Assembly: GCF_020873895.1 (NCBI RefSeq)
Contig: NZ_JAHWGT010000002.1
Location: 248,001-312,000 of the forward strand
Origin: Streptomyces sp. DH12
GTDB lineage: Bacteria; Actinomycetota; Actinomycetes; Streptomycetales; Streptomycetaceae
Direction: 5' to 3'
Length of the DNA stretch: 64,000 bases
The notes below the pieces were generated by a model, which was not told the origin of the DNA, made no database searches, and worked only from the letters and a program-made list of their open reading frames with translations. Positions 14,450 through 31,868 of the stretch are shown here, one piece after another. The translations under genes and the position numbers were made by a program. The stretch's first letter is position 1; every line of letters starts with the position of its first letter.

Positions 14450-15969
14450 ACCCCGGACCGTCCCGTCAGGCGGACGACGACCAGCCCGGGGCCCGCCGGC
14501 GCGGTCCGCTGCGCCGCGAGTGCCCGCCGCCCTACCGGCGTGAGACCGGCACGATCGCGGCCGTCCTGCTGTACCGCAACGGCGGCCACCGCGTGATGTG
14601 GCCGGACCGCAAGGAGGACCACGGCGTCCCCCTCTTCGGCGGCCCCTACACGGTCTTCGAGGTGGTGCTCGGCCGCAACGTGACCGAGTTCGACCTGGAA
14701 CTGCCCGCCGCGGGCGACGGGGTGTCCTTCCGAGCCAAGGCGAGCGTGCAGTGGGAGGTCGACGACCCGCACCTGGTCGTCACGCGGCAGGTGTGGGACG
14801 TCGCCGACCTGCTCCGCGACGACCTGCTGGACGGACTGCGGGCCGTCTCCCGCCGCTTCGACCTCACCGAGGCCCAGCGCGCCGACGAGGCGATACGGGA
14901 GGAACTGGCCGCGGGACGGCTCCAGTTGGGTCGCGACCTGGGGCTGCGCACCCGCGTCCACGTCTTCTTCGACCTCGACAGCACCGTCAAGGGCCAGCTC
15001 GCCGAGGCCCACTGGTCCCGGATCGGCATGGACGTCGACCGGGAGGCGGCCGAGCGCGACCGGCGCAAGGCGGCGTACGAGCGGCAGCTCCTGGCCGACC
15101 GGTCCCGGGAGATCGAGACCATGCTCCGACGAGGCGACCTCGCCCAGATCGCCCACCACATGGCGGCCAACCCCGACCAGCAGCTGGAGATCCGCCGGCA
15201 GCTGCGCGCGGAGGAGCGCGAGGGCAAGGCGGACTTCCTCGCCGTGCTCCACCGGCTCATCGACACGGGCGTCATCGAGCGCCACGACCTCGACCAGATG
15301 ACGTACCAGGTCCTGGAGCACCTGCGCAGCAGCAGCGGGGGCGTCCTGGGCGGGGTCGCCGACCGGGTCCTCGACCTGCCGCAGCCACAGCAGGCGCCCA
15401 GGGCCCTCACCCGGGGCGCCTCAGGCGGCGGAGCGGCGCGCCCGCCGTGGGAGGAGGACCACGCGGACCGCGGCCCCGCCGCCGGGCACCGCGACGACGC
15501 CCGGGACCCGCGCGACGCCCGGGACCCGCGCGACGCCCGGGACCGGCGCGACGACGGGGACCGGCGCGACGACGGGGACCGGGGCAGGGAGGCCGACCGC
15601 TACGGGGACACGGACCGCTACCGGGACGCCGACCGCCACGGGGAGGGCGACCGGGACCCGGACCCCGCGCACGACCGGCACCACGTGCACGAGCCGACCC
15701 GCGTGCAGTCCGCCCGCGAACGCGAACGCGACCGGGCCGACGACCGCGGCCGCTACGACGGCGGCCGCTACGACGACGGCCGGTACGACGACGGCCGGTA
15801 CGACGACGGCCGGTACGACAGCGATCGGTACGACAGCGGCCGGTTCGGCGAGGACCGCCGCGACGACGACCGGTACGGTCCCCGCCACGCCGACCGCGAC
15901 CGCCGCGACGCCCCCTACGGGGGGTCCGGCCGGCCCAGCGCCGACTTCGACGACTGGGACGACGCGTGA
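14446..15969 (+). CDS. SPFH/Band 7-like protein with repetitive charged tail
   Basis: 507 aa; ATG 14446 overlaps the previous stop and follows GGAAGGAGG. Residues 20-150 resemble an SPFH/Band 7 domain (TVFEVVLGRNVTEFDLELPA, DGVSFRAKASVQWEVDDPHLVV, then VWDVADLLRDDLLDGLRAVSRRFDL). A helical region follows (REAAERDRRKAAYERQLLAD). From about residue 340 the chain is low-complexity, with repeats of DARDPR and of GRYDD. SPFH proteins form membrane-associated scaffolds; the lack of an obvious N-terminal membrane segment suggests peripheral attachment. Family assignment is from fold-level pattern only. Confidence 0.55.
   Translation: MNPGPSRQADDDQPGARRRGPLRRECPPPYRRETGTIAAVLLYRNGGHRVMWPDRKEDHGVPLFGGPYTVFEVVLGRNVTEFDLELPAAGDGVSFRAKASVQWEVDDPHLVVTRQVWDVADLLRDDLLDGLRAVSRRFDLTEAQRADEAIREELAAGRLQLGRDLGLRTRVHVFFDLDSTVKGQLAEAHWSRIGMDVDREAAERDRRKAAYERQLLADRSREIETMLRRGDLAQIAHHMAANPDQQLEIRRQLRAEEREGKADFLAVLHRLIDTGVIERHDLDQMTYQVLEHLRSSSGGVLGGVADRVLDLPQPQQAPRALTRGASGGGAARPPWEEDHADRGPAAGHRDDARDPRDARDPRDARDRRDDGDRRDDGDRGREADRYGDTDRYRDADRHGEGDRDPDPAHDRHHVHEPTRVQSARERERDRADDRGRYDGGRYDDGRYDDGRYDDGRYDSDRYDSGRFGEDRRDDDRYGPRHADRDRRDAPYGGSGRPSADFDDWDDA
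15494..15845 (+). repeat. Two in-frame tandem repeats in the SPFH-like gene
   Basis: Around 15494-15590 an 18-nt unit (CGCGACGCCCGGGACCCG) recurs about three times and then decays into a GACGACGGGGACCGGCG form. Around 15757-15845 a 15-nt unit (TACGACGACGGCCGG) recurs about six times. Both encode charged, disordered protein and are likely to vary in copy number between strains. Confidence 0.75.
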
Positions 15970-16447
15970 GCGGCACCCCCGCGCCCCCGGACGAGATCCG
16001 GCTCATGGCGGAACGCATGCTGACCACGGTCCGCGAGGACATCGGCCGCGCCGACACCAAGGCGGCGATCCTGCTCTCCGGCGCGCTCGCCTTCCTGGCC
16101 GTGGTCTTCACCCGCGACCCCGCCGTGCCGGCCACCGCCGGCGCCGGCGTGGTCGTGCTCGCCCTCGGCGCCGTGCTGTGGGGCGCCGGGATGCTCATGC
16201 TCGTCGCGGTGGTCCTGCCCCGCACCCGCGTCGGGGCGGACCGCACGCTCCTGCGCGACCTGGCCGCCGGCGCCCCCGCCGGCGTGCTCTTCGACCGGCT
16301 CGCCGAGGCGGGCGCCGACACGACCTCCTGGCTCCTGGACCAGGCGAGCGTGCACGGACAGGTCCTGGCCGCCAAGTACCGCTGGCTGCGCACGGGCACG
16401 CTCTGCCTCGCGCTCGGTGCGGCGCTGGCCCTGCTGAGTGAACTGTG

Positions 16448-16451
<4 letters not shown>
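15966..16451 (+). CDS. Pycsar-effector-like membrane protein (DUF5706/PycTM type)
   Basis: 161 aa from GTG 15966, overlapping the previous stop (GTGA). The N-terminal helix MAERMLTTVREDIGRADTKA followed by a hydrophobic ILLSGALAFLAVVF has the ADTKAxxLL pattern of the DUF5706 family, which includes the PycTM effectors of Pycsar anti-phage systems. Two more membrane segments follow (GAGVVVLALGAVLWGAGMLM and TLCLALGAALALLSELW). In Pycsar, cyclic pyrimidine nucleotides trigger such proteins to damage the inner membrane. Here the cyclase-like gene lies two genes upstream rather than adjacent, so the pairing is inferred. Confidence 0.7.
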
Positions 16452-22581
<6,130 letters not shown>

Positions 22582-22585
<4 letters not shown>

Positions 22586-25314
22586 GCCTCCGCGACACCG
22601 CCACCACGGCCCCCGCCCACCACCCGCCGGCCGACGCCGTCTGCGTCGACCTGCGCCGCACACCCGGCGCGGACGCCGTGGCGGACGCGCTCGACGCGGC
22701 CCGGTACGACGACGGCGGGCCCCGCTTCGTGGTCGTCGACGACGCCGCCCGGCTCGTCGCCCACCAACTCCTGTACGAGCGGCTCCACGCCCACGGCCCC
22801 GCGCGGATCGTGTGCCTGGCCGTCGGCTCCTCCCGGGAGCGCGTCCTGAGCCGCCCGCTCACCCTGCGGCCCCCCGCCGCCGGGGTGCTGTGGCTCCTCG
22901 ACCCGCACACCGGCGACGACCCCGACGGGCTGCGTCCGCTGGTCGAACTCCTCGCCCAGCGGGACGTGTTCGACGCGGTCCTGACCCAGCTCGGCGACGT
23001 CGTCCACAACGTCGCGGTGCCGTCCGTGCGCGTCGTCGAGCACGACCTGACCGACGAGGCCCGCACCCGCGCCTGGCAGGAGGCCCTCACCGCGCTCACC
23101 GGCCAGGACGCCCCCGGCGGCGCCGTACCCGGCGACACCGTCCCACCGGACCTCGCCCTGCTGCTGGACGACTCGCTCCCCGAGGCGGTGGCCGGCCACC
23201 GGTGGCTGGACCCCTCGCGGCCCGCCGCCGCCCGCCGCCGCGCCTGCGACGACGCGTCGGAGGACGCCCACGACGGGTACCGCCTCGCGCGCGGCCCCGC
23301 CGGGCTGTTCACCGCCCGCGCGCGCCGCGCCGACCTGCCCGCCCGGCTCGCCGCGCTGGGCCGGGCCCTGGAGGCGTACCGCGACACCGTCGCCGGGGCC
23401 TTCACGGACGCCGACGGCGTACGGCTCACCGCCGACCGGCGCGCCCGGCTCCTGGAGCGGGGCATCGTCCTGCCGGACCTGCCGGCCGCCTCCCGCGCCC
23501 GCGTCGTTCCCGCGCTGCGCGAGCTCACCGAACGGCTGCTGGACCGGCGCCTGCCGCTGCGGTCGGCCGCCGCCCGGCTCGCCGCGCTCGCCGACCGCTC
23601 CGCGCCCGCGGGCAGCGCCGCGCGCCTGGCCCGCCTCGACGAGGTGTGCGACCCGGCGTACCTGCGCCACCTGGCCGCCCCGCCACCGTTCCGGGCGGGC
23701 GGGGCACCGGCTGCGGCCGCGCTGCTCGCTCTCGTACCGGCGTTCCTCGCCGGGCTGTGGGCGGGTCCGGGCTGGGTCCTCGGCCCCGTCGTCGGGCTCG
23801 CCGCGGCGGCCCTCGGACTGCTGATGCGGCGCCACCGGCCCGACCGCTCACCCGACGGCCGCCGCGGCGGGCCCGCCACCACCCAGGTGGCGGCCCGGCT
23901 GCTCGGCGGCCTCACGGGCGGTGCCGCCGGGGCCGTCGCGGGGGCGGCGCTCGCCCTGCCCCTCTGGGCGGGGGCGCCGGCCGCCGCGCTGGCCGTCATC
24001 GGCGTGGTCGTCCTCGCGCTGCGCGACTGGACGGCCTCCGTCGACGCGTGGTGGCGCGCCACCGACGCCGCCTACGCCGCCCGCGTCCTCACCGGCGTGG
24101 ACCGGCTGCTGGCCGAGACCGCCGTGCACGACTGGCTGCTCGCCGACGCCCGCCACCACTGCTCCGACGGCGCGCGGGCGGCCGGCCTCCTGCTGCGCGG
24201 CCTCGCCGCGACCGCCGACGCCCACGGGCGCGGCGACGCCCCGGCCCCGGCCGCGCCCCTCACCGGAGCGCTCGCGGAGCCCCGGCCGGTGCCGGAGCCC
24301 GGGACGGGCACCGCGGGCCGGTCCGCGGTGCCGGCCGGGCCGGACGGCACCACCGACGCCTGGGACTGGGACACCTGGGGCGACAGCTCCGCCGACGACG
24401 GCTGGTACGGCGCCGAACCTGCCGCACCGACCGGCCCCGCCCACCACGGGCCGCCGGCGGCCGACCCGGCGACGTCCGACACCGGGGCCGCGGCGTACCG
24501 GGCCGTCGACGCCTTCCCCGCCGCGGCGCCCCCGCAGGGCCCGGCGTACGAGACGGTCGCCCCCGCGCAGGGCCCGGCGTACGAGACGGTCCCGCCCGTC
24601 CAGGGCCCGGCGTACGAGGCCGTCCCCCGCCACGCCGGCGGCGACGCCGACGAGGACGCGCGGTGGTCGCCCTGGCAGCCGGCCGGCCCCGCCGAGGACC
24701 CGCCCTGGCTGGAGCGCGAGCGCGGCGACGGCGGCCCCGACCTGGTCGGCACCCTCGTCGACGACCTCGCGGCCGGCACCCGCCGCATCCTCACCCCCTG
24801 CTGGACCCGGATCGAACGCGACCCCGCGCGGGCCGGGCGCACCCCGCTCGACGGGCCCATGCGCGAGGTCCTCGACGAGGTGCACGACCGCCTCGTGCGC
24901 GACGCGGCGACCTCGCCGCCCCCGTACGCGCCCCGCTCCGGCGAGCGCCCGGACGCCGCCCGGCTGACCGGGGTCGCCCCGGACCGGGTCGCCGAACTGC
25001 TCGCCGCCGGCGACGCCGAGGCCACCGTCCCGCTGTGCGGGCCCCAGCACCGGCGGCTGCTCTCCGCCGACCCGCTGGAGGTGCGCCGGGTCCGCTTCGT
25101 CCCCGAAGCGTTCCGGCGCGGCGCCGGCGACGACGACGAGCACCGCCCCGCCGGACCGCGCGCCGGGCACGCCGGCGACGACGGGTTCGCCGAGGACGTC
25201 GTGTGGACGCCCACGGGCCGCCACGCCGGGGTGCTCGGACTCGTGCCGCTGCGCGCCGACGCCGTCCGCACCGTCCGCGAGGAGACCCCCGACGAGGAGG
25301 CCGACGCGTCGTGA
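22582..25314 (+). CDS. Membrane protein of unknown function in the GTPase array
   Basis: 910 aa from GTG 22582, overlapping the tubulin-like stop (GTGA). The first 170 residues alternate strands and helices in a Rossmann-like way (RFVVVDDAARLVAHQLLYER, RIVCLAVGSSRE). Two hydrophobic hairpins at about 376-415 and 436-480 (ALLALVPAFLAGLWAGPGWV; GGAAGAVAGAALALPLWAGA) anchor it in the membrane. A low-complexity region around 650-675 has three copies of QGPAYE(T/A)V. The C-terminal part is soluble. I do not recognise a family; its fixed place between the tubulin-like and GTPase genes suggests a membrane platform. Confidence 0.65.
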
Positions 25315-27395
25315 CCCACCCCGCGCACACCGACGAGGAGCTGTCGTTCCTCACCCACACGGGCAACCTGGTCCGCTTCGCCGCCCGCTTCGGCCCCGAC
25401 GAGGAGGTCCCCGGCCGCCCCGGGCGGCTCGCCCGCACCGCCACCCTCGGACTCGACTGGACGGTGCGGCAGTACCGCGTCGCCCCCGGCGACCCGCACG
25501 CCCACGCCGCCCTCGAACGGGAGGCGGCGGCGGCCGTCGCCCTCGAACGCCGCTACGGTCGCGAGCGGTTCGGGGAGGTCTTCACACGCGTCGTCGGCTA
25601 CTCCCTCGACGCGCCGGAGCCCTTCGTCCTGTACCGGATCGCCGGCGGCGATCCGCTCACCGCGCACGGCGGCGCCCTCGGCGCCGCGGACCAGCAGCAG
25701 ATCCTCGCCCAATTGGTCCTCGCGGTACGGCTCCTGGAGGAGGCCGGGCTCGTGCACCGCGCCCTCGCCCCCGACTCCGTGCGCTGGGACGGCCGGCACG
25801 TGCGGCTCGCCGAGCCGCACGCCGCGCTGCGCGCCGGCGAGCCGCGCGAGGCGTTCGGCGCCGCGCCGTGGGCCTCGCCCGAGCAGCGGCGCGGCACCGG
25901 CACGGCCGACCCGCGCGACGACCTGTGGTCCGTCGCCCAGCTCGGCTACTTCCTGGCCGCCGGGCGCCCGGACCGCGGCGAGGGACCCCCCGCCGACCTG
26001 GCCGGCTTCCGCGGCCTCGCCGCCCTCGACCACGGCGGGGCCTTCGCCCCGCAGGCCGCCGGGCGGCCCGCGCCGGCCGAGCTGATGCGCCTGCTGAACG
26101 TCCCCGACCCCTTGGCCGCCACCGCCGGCGGCCCCGACCCGCTGGGCCGGGGCCGCGCCGAGTACGACGCCCAGATCGCCCGCAAGCGCGCCCGCCTCGG
26201 CCTGGACCGGCCACCGCCGCCACCCGAGCCGGCCGCCCGCCCCCGGTGGTTCGGCCGCCTCGCGCCCGCCCGGCAGCCCGCCCCGCCCGCGGCGCCCCCC
26301 GCCCCGCCGCCCGCGCCGGCGGCGCAGGCCACCTCACCGGAACGCCTCTGCCCGCACTGCCTGCTGCCCGTCGCCTTCGACCCGTCCCGCCTGGTGGCGA
26401 TCGGCCCCACGGGTGAACGCGTCCCCCTCGACCTGAGCGGCGAGATCGCGCCCGCGCGCCTGCGGGACCTGCTGCGGACCGCCTACCAGCCGTGCCCCCA
26501 CGCCGACGAGGACACCCTCCACGAACTGCCCGCCCCCTACCTCACCAACGGCCGGCCCCTCACCATCGCGCTCGTCGGCAGCTCCGGCGTCGGCAAGACG
26601 CACCTGCTCGCGGCGATGCTCGGCGAGGTCGAACAGGGCGGCCTCGAACCGTACGGGCTCAAGTGCCTGCCGCTGAACCCGGACACGCACCGCACGTTCC
26701 TCCGCGAACGCGTGCAGAGCCTCCAGCAGGGCCGGGAACTCGGCCGCACCGGGCAGCAGGCCTTCGCCCGGTTCGCCGACGGGCTGCTCGTCACCGGGCG
26801 CGGCCCCACCCGCCCCGTCGTCTTCTTCGACCTCGCGGGCGAGGACCTGGCGCAGGACGGGGAGGTCACCCGGTTCCTGACGGGCGTCGACGCGTTCGTC
26901 TTCGTCGTCGACCCGCTGCGGGCCCTGCGGCTGCCGTCCCTCGACCCGGTCCGGGCGCTCAACGGGCTGCGGCGGCGCGACCTCGGCGACGAGGCGTTCA
27001 CCACCGTCCTCAACCGCGTCCCGCGCGACCACGGCCCGTACGTCGCCGCCCCGGCCGTCGTCGCCCTCAACAAGAGCGACCTCGTGCGGGTCGAGCCCAC
27101 CGTCGACCGGTGGCTGGGCCGCACCCTGCCCCCCGCCTACCGGCCGGACGAGGTGCGCGCCGAGAGCCGCGACGTCCACGCCTTCGTCGCGAAGCACGCG
27201 TCCCCCGCGTGGCTGCGGCCCTTCGACGACTGCGCCCGCTGCACCCTGCACTTCGTCGCGGCGACCGGCGGGCAGGCACGGGACGACCGCTTCCCGCACG
27301 GCGTCCGACCCCGCAGGGTGCTCGCCCCCCTGCTGTCGATCTTCGCCATGTGCGGACTCCTACCGGGAGCCGACCCGGGAGAGGCAGGCATCTGA
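25311..27395 (+). CDS. Pseudokinase-zinc ribbon-GTPase fusion
   Basis: 694 aa from GTG 25311 (GTGA overlap). Residues 1-290 follow a protein-kinase fold, but the catalytic loop reads VHRALAPDSVRW (the Asp of HRD is Ala, and the following Lys and Asn are gone) and no DFG is present, so it should be inactive. A Pro-rich linker leads to a zinc-ribbon (CPHC at about 346, CPH at about 393). A GTPase domain follows with GSSGVGKTH (about 423), DLAGED (about 506, the DxxG switch) and ALNKSDL (about 586, NKxD). This combination fits the TRAFAC-type conflict-system GTPases that pair with GAP1 proteins, and the next gene is such a partner. Confidence 0.75.
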   Translation: MTHPAHTDEELSFLTHTGNLVRFAARFGPDEEVPGRPGRLARTATLGLDWTVRQYRVAPGDPHAHAALEREAAAAVALERRYGRERFGEVFTRVVGYSLDAPEPFVLYRIAGGDPLTAHGGALGAADQQQILAQLVLAVRLLEEAGLVHRALAPDSVRWDGRHVRLAEPHAALRAGEPREAFGAAPWASPEQRRGTGTADPRDDLWSVAQLGYFLAAGRPDRGEGPPADLAGFRGLAALDHGGAFAPQAAGRPAPAELMRLLNVPDPLAATAGGPDPLGRGRAEYDAQIARKRARLGLDRPPPPPEPAARPRWFGRLAPARQPAPPAAPPAPPPAPAAQATSPERLCPHCLLPVAFDPSRLVAIGPTGERVPLDLSGEIAPARLRDLLRTAYQPCPHADEDTLHELPAPYLTNGRPLTIALVGSSGVGKTHLLAAMLGEVEQGGLEPYGLKCLPLNPDTHRTFLRERVQSLQQGRELGRTGQQAFARFADGLLVTGRGPTRPVVFFDLAGEDLAQDGEVTRFLTGVDAFVFVVDPLRALRLPSLDPVRALNGLRRRDLGDEAFTTVLNRVPRDHGPYVAAPAVVALNKSDLVRVEPTVDRWLGRTLPPAYRPDEVRAESRDVHAFVAKHASPAWLRPFDDCARCTLHFVAATGGQARDDRFPHGVRPRRVLAPLLSIFAMCGLLPGADPGEAGI

Positions 27396-30232
27396 TGGTC
27401 CGTCCGACGGCTCCCCACGAACGGCTGGTCGACCAGATCGTCTTCCGCTGGGACACCGACAACCTCTCCGGCACCACCGGCTTCGGCCCGGTCGCCTGCT
27501 CGTGCAGCCCCGAACAGGCCGACGCCGTCTTCCGCAGGACCGGACCGGTGCTGCGGGCCACCGGCGAGGCGACCGCCCCCGCCCTGCTCCGCCTGGAGAG
27601 CGGCGACCAGGCGCTGCTCGTGCACCGGGCGCCGTGGCGCGACGCCGGCGGCCGCGCGAGCACTGTCTGCCACGCCCTGGTGGGCCCGGCCACCGTGCTC
27701 GACCCGGCCACCTGCCTCGGCCTGCACCCCTGGTCCTGGGCGGGCGGCGAGCTGCCCCTGGCGGAGGTGCGCGGCGCCCTCCCGCCCGTCGCGGAGGGCG
27801 CGCTGCTGCCGGCGGCCGACGAGGGGCAGCGGCTCCTCACCGCCGGCCTCGACGACGTCCGAGGCGAACTGACCGGTGCGGTCGCCGCGTTCCTGCGCGA
27901 CCCCGGCGCCGGGTTCACCTTCCTCGACCCGTCGGGGACGACGGCGTGCCGGGTGCTGTGGGGGCTGCACGGCCTCTTCGGCGGACAGGTCTCCCGGCGG
28001 TGGACGTTCGCCACGCACGACACCGCCGAGACCGACCAGCTGCGGTTCGTCTTCGTCAGCCGCTGGCCCGGCGAGGCCCCCGCCAACGGGGCCCGGCGGC
28101 GCGCCGACCCGGCCGCCCGCTCCCGCGACCACGCCGAGTCGGTCGCCGACCTCCTCGTCCGCCACCAGCTGCGGGACGGGTACGAGGTGGGCGAGGCCCT
28201 GCGGCGCGCGGCCGACCGCCACCGGGCCGTCCAGGGCGGCCCCACGACGCTGCTGGCCCTCGCCGACGCCGCCCTGTCGGGCCTGCCCCCGCTGGACCGG
28301 CCCCCACTGGACCTGCCCGCGCTGGACCGGCCCCCACTGGACCGGCCCGCTCGGCGGCCCGCCGCCCCGCCGCCCGCCTCGCCCCCGGCCCCGCCCCGGG
28401 GCCGGCGCCCGGCCCCGCCCGTGGCGGTGGTGGCCCCGGAGTGGCCCGAGCCCTCCGGCGACCGGCCCCGGACGTTCCGCCGGCGGGGCGGAGCGCGGCG
28501 CGGCGCCGGCCACGGGGAGCTGCTCGCGGTCCTGCGGGACCCGTTCGCGGGGAGCGCCGTCCGGGACGCGGTGTCCGGCGCCGCCGACGACGAGCTGGTA
28601 CGCGCCGTCGCCACGCGAGGCACCGGCTACGGCGCGCTGACGCTGCTGATGGCGGAGGCCGCCGCGCGCTGGCCCGCCTGGGCCGACGAGCAGCGCGCCG
28701 CCCTCTGCGCGGTGCTGCTGGAGCAGGAGCTGTTCGTCACGGACCGGGCGGCCGGGGCCGGGCAGCCGGCCGACGAGGTGCGGGCGGCGAACGCCGCCTC
28801 GCTCTACCGCTGGGCGGTCCGGCCCCTGCTGCGGGACCCGGCGCTCGCCGACCGCGTGACCGAGCTGCTGCCACGCCTGAGCGCCTGCCCGCACCGGGCG
28901 GCCCGCGCCGCCGTGCGCCAGATCACCGACGACCCGAGCCCCGGCCTGCCGGAGCCGACGTGGCAGGCGCTCCTCCGCGTCGCCCGCACGCGCCGAGCCC
29001 CGCACCAGGGCGGTGGCGGCGGCGGTGCGGGCGGTGGTGGTGCCGGCGGCGGTGGCGGTGCGGGCGCCGACCGGCCCCGGCCACCGGACGCGCCCCCACC
29101 GGCTCCCCGGGCTCTGCCGGCCGCCCCTCCGCCGCCTCCGCCCCCGCCGCGCCCGTTCCCCCCGCCCGTACCGTCCACGCGACCGCCGCGCCCGCGCGAC
29201 GACCCGCCGGCGTACACCCACGACCCCTGCGACGCCGACCTGCCGGACACCCCCGGGTACGGGAGGCGCGACGGGCACGGCGGCGGTACGAGCGGCCCGG
29301 ACGGCGAGTGGAGGGCCGCCCCTGCGGACCCTGACCGAGCGGCGCACGAGGCGCGGGACCCGTCCCCGCACGGTCAGGCCGGCGCGGACGGTCCGGGCGA
29401 CAGAGGCCGCACGGGCGGTTCCGGCGGTACGGGCGGTCCGTCGGACGGCCGCGCCGGGCACGGCCCGGCCGGGGGAGGCCCGACGGGCGAGGCCGACCCC
29501 CAGCCGGAGGAGACCGGCGCCCCACCGGCCCCGCCCCGCCCGGCCGAGGCGCCCGCCCCGCCCGCCCCGACCCGGACAGGCGGCGCGCCACGTGCGACGG
29601 GCGAGCGGGACCTGACGGACGGACCCCGCCCACCGGCCCCGGCCCGACCCGACGGCCTCCCGCGCCCGGCGGCGGGATCGCGCACGGCGGACGCGGGCCG
29701 CCGGACCGACGCGCCGCCGCCCGGTGGCGTGTCGCGCTCGGCGGACAGGCCCTGGCCGGGTGGTGCGGCCCGCCCGGGGGAGACTCCCCGTACGACGGGC
29801 GAGGAGCGGCCGGGCGCCCCGACCCACCCGGGGCCGGAGCAGCGCCGGGCCGACTCGGGCGAGGGCGGGGACCGGCCGGCCGGCGGGACCGGACGCCCCT
29901 GCGGGGCGGGGCCCGGGCCGCTCGGCGCCGCTCCACCGGCGACGGGCGCCGACCCGCCGGGCCCACCCCGCCCTGACGGCAGTCGACCTGACGGTAGGCG
30001 CCCGGACGGCAGTCGATCGGACGGCAGGCACCCGGACGGAAGGCGCCCGGACGGCAGTCGTCCGGACGGAAGGCGCCCGGACGACAGGCGACCGGACGAC
30101 GGCCGGCCGGATGACAGGCGGCCGGACGACAGGCGACCGGATGACAGGCGGCCGTACGTCGTCGCGGCCGTCGGCGCGGGCGTGATCGTGCTGCTGCTCG
30201 CCGCACTCGTCGTCGTGCTGCTCCGCGCCTAG
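27395..30232 (+). CDS. GTPase-associated protein 1 (GAP1)-like, C-terminally membrane-anchored
   Basis: 945 aa; its ATG overlaps the GTPase stop (TGATG). The N-terminal ~250 residues ([20 protein letters not shown], then [20 protein letters not shown] and [10 protein letters not shown]) match the GAP1 N-terminal type known from predicted NTP-dependent conflict systems. A helical middle region (about 360-530) is followed by about 380 residues of Pro/Gly/Arg-rich disordered sequence with tandem [10 protein letters not shown] repeats, and a single transmembrane helix at the very end ([20 protein letters not shown]). The tail would tether the GTPase partner to the membrane through a long flexible arm. 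The family name is known; the biochemical role of GAP1 is not. Confidence 0.7.
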   Translation: MVRPTAPHERLVDQIVFRWDTDNLSGTTGFGPVACSCSPEQADAVFRRTGPVLRATGEATAPALLRLESGDQALLVHRAPWRDAGGRASTVCHALVGPATVLDPATCLGLHPWSWAGGELPLAEVRGALPPVAEGALLPAADEGQRLLTAGLDDVRGELTGAVAAFLRDPGAGFTFLDPSGTTACRVLWGLHGLFGGQVSRRWTFATHDTAETDQLRFVFVSRWPGEAPANGARRRADPAARSRDHAESVADLLVRHQLRDGYEVGEALRRAADRHRAVQGGPTTLLALADAALSGLPPLDRPPLDLPALDRPPLDRPARRPAAPPPASPPAPPRGRRPAPPVAVVAPEWPEPSGDRPRTFRRRGGARRGAGHGELLAVLRDPFAGSAVRDAVSGAADDELVRAVATRGTGYGALTLLMAEAAARWPAWADEQRAALCAVLLEQELFVTDRAAGAGQPADEVRAANAASLYRWAVRPLLRDPALADRVTELLPRLSACPHRAARAAVRQITDDPSPGLPEPTWQALLRVARTRRAPHQGGGGGGAGGGGAGGGGGAGADRPRPPDAPPPAPRALPAAPPPPPPPPRPFPPPVPSTRPPRPRDDPPAYTHDPCDADLPDTPGYGRRDGHGGGTSGPDGEWRAAPADPDRAAHEARDPSPHGQAGADGPGDRGRTGGSGGTGGPSDGRAGHGPAGGGPTGEADPQPEETGAPPAPPRPAEAPAPPAPTRTGGAPRATGERDLTDGPRPPAPARPDGLPRPAAGSRTADAGRRTDAPPPGGVSRSADRPWPGGAARPGETPRTTGEERPGAPTHPGPEQRRADSGEGGDRPAGGTGRPCGAGPGPLGAAPPATGADPPGPPRPDGSRPDGRRPDGSRSDGRHPDGRRPDGSRPDGRRPDDRRPDDGRPDDRRPDDRRPDDRRPYVVAAVGAGVIVLLLAALVVVLLRA
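29983..30156 (+). repeat. 15-nt tandem repeats encoding (RPDG/D-R)n
   Basis: About a dozen imperfect copies of a 15-nt unit of the type CGGACGGAAGGCGCC. The first half codes for [10 protein letters not shown] and the second half for RPDDR, right before the transmembrane helix of the GAP1-like protein. They act as an unstructured spacer. Confidence 0.8.
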
Positions 30233-30265
30233 GTCCCGTCCGGAAGGTCGCCCCGCACCGCGACG

Positions 30266-30292
30266 CCCGGCACGCACGCTCGTGCCGCCGGG
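30266..30292 (+). terminator. Terminator of the GTPase array
   Basis: CCCGGCACG (30266-30274) pairs with CGTGCCGCCGGG (30281-30292) with one small bulge, 34 bases after the GAP1-like stop and before arcA. Confidence 0.6.
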
Positions 30293-30357
30293 CGGGCCCA
30301 CCGCGGCGTCACCACCCTGTCGGTGTGTCGGGCGGTCCGCTCGGCAAGGATGGGGGG

Positions 30358-31590
30358 ATGGGATTCCACGTCGACTCCGAGACCGGGCGGCTGCGCCGCG
30401 TCATCCTCCACCGCCCGGACCTGGAGCTCAAGCGCCTGACCCCCAGCAACAAGGACGCCCTCCTCTTCGACGACGTCCTGTGGGTGCGCCGCGCCCGCCA
30501 GGAGCACGACGGGTTCGCCGACGTGCTGGCCGACCGGGGCGTCGAGGTGCACCTCTTCGGCGACCTGCTGCGCGAGTCGCTCGAACTGCCCGCCGCGCGG
30601 GAGCTCGTCCTGGACCGGGTCTTCGACGAGAAGGAGTACGGCCCCCTCGCCACCGACCGCCTGCGCTCCGCCTTCGACGCGATGGAGACGCCGCGCCTGG
30701 TCGAGGCGCTGGTGGGCGGCGTGACGAAGCGGGAGTACCTCGCCGCCCACGCCGAGCCGACCTCCGTCCGCTTCCACGTCATGGACCTGGACGACTTCCT
30801 CCTGCCGCCCCTGCCGAACCACCTCTTCACCCGCGACACGTCCACGTGGATCTACGACGGCGTGTCTATCAACCCGATGCGCTGGCCGGCGCGGCAGCGC
30901 GAGACGGTGCACTTCGAGGCCATCTACAAGCACCACCCGCTCTTCACGGGCCCCGACGCGGGAACGTTCCACCACTGGTCCGAGGGGCAGGACGACTACC
31001 CGTCCACCATCGAGGGCGGCGACGTGCTGGTGATGGGGAACGGCGCGGTGCTCATCGGCATGAGCGAGCGCACCACGCCGCAGGCGGTGGAGATGCTCGC
31101 CCGGGGGCTCTTCGCCGCCGGGTCCGCGCACACGATCGTGGCGCTGGACATGCCGAAGAGGCGGGCGTTCATGCACCTGGACACGGTGATGACGATGGTC
31201 GCGCCCGACACCTTCACCCAGTACGCGGGGCTGGGCATGCTCCGCTCGTACACGATCGAACCGGGGGAGGGCGGGCAGGCACTGAAGGTCGGCGACCACC
31301 CGCCGGAGCACATGCACCGGGCGATAGCGGAGGCGCTCGGCCTGCCGTCGATCCGCGTGCTGACGGCCACCCAGGACGTGCACGCGGCGGAGCGGGAGCA
31401 GTGGGACGACGGCTGCAACGTGCTGGCCGTGGAGCCCGGCGTCGTCGTGGCGTACGAGCGGAACGTCACGACCAACACCCACCTGCGCCGCGAGGGCATC
31501 GAGGTGATCGAGATCCCCGGCAGCGAACTCGGCCGGGGCCGGGGCGGGCCGCGCTGCATGAGCTGCCCCATCGAGCGGGACGCCGCCTGA
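30358..31590 (+). CDS. arcA: Arginine deiminase
   Basis: 410 aa from ATG 30358, with AAGGATGGGGGG upstream. It converts arginine to citrulline and ammonia. Family motifs are present in order: [22 protein letters not shown] at the start (first 20 residues [18 protein letters not shown]), [29 protein letters not shown], and the C-terminal RCMSCPIER with the catalytic cysteine. The length matches the family. It is followed by an ornithine carbamoyltransferase gene on the same strand; no arcC (carbamate kinase) or arcD (antiporter) is nearby. Confidence 0.95.
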   Translation: MGFHVDSETGRLRRVILHRPDLELKRLTPSNKDALLFDDVLWVRRARQEHDGFADVLADRGVEVHLFGDLLRESLELPAARELVLDRVFDEKEYGPLATDRLRSAFDAMETPRLVEALVGGVTKREYLAAHAEPTSVRFHVMDLDDFLLPPLPNHLFTRDTSTWIYDGVSINPMRWPARQRETVHFEAIYKHHPLFTGPDAGTFHHWSEGQDDYPSTIEGGDVLVMGNGAVLIGMSERTTPQAVEMLARGLFAAGSAHTIVALDMPKRRAFMHLDTVMTMVAPDTFTQYAGLGMLRSYTIEPGEGGQALKVGDHPPEHMHRAIAEALGLPSIRVLTATQDVHAAEREQWDDGCNVLAVEPGVVVAYERNVTTNTHLRREGIEVIEIPGSELGRGRGGPRCMSCPIERDAA

Positions 31591-31868
31591 CGGCCCGGGG
31601 CCCCGCAAGCCAGCGCCGGCCCGGGGCCCCGACCACGCGCCCACCCGCCCCGTGCCGTGGGCCGCCGGGCGCGCACCGGCGTCCTGCCACCCCCGCCGCC
31701 CGCGTGGCCCGCGCGAGCCGCCGGCGCGCGAGTGCCGCGCGGCCGTCCTAGGGTCTTACCCGTACGGCGCACCACCGGCTCCCCGGGAGCCGCCACCCCC
31801 TACCGTATAAGAATGTCGGGTGTCGTATACACTTCCAGTCTTTCCGTCGCCCGACCCCAGGAGCACCC
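31591..31868. other. arcA-arcB intergenic region
   Basis: 278 bases without a gene. Most is GC-rich, but 31800-31840 is relatively AT-rich (CCGTATAAGAATGTCGG, then TCGTATACACTTCC) and lies just before arcB, so it is the likely arcB promoter. GTGTCGTATACAC is a near-palindrome. I could not match a convincing ArgR box. The ribosome site of arcB (CCCAGGAG) ends the region. Confidence 0.5.

Noticed and set aside
31800-31840. An ArgR box upstream of arcB
   Set aside because: The AT-rich segment does not match the TGAAT-type dyad well enough to claim it.
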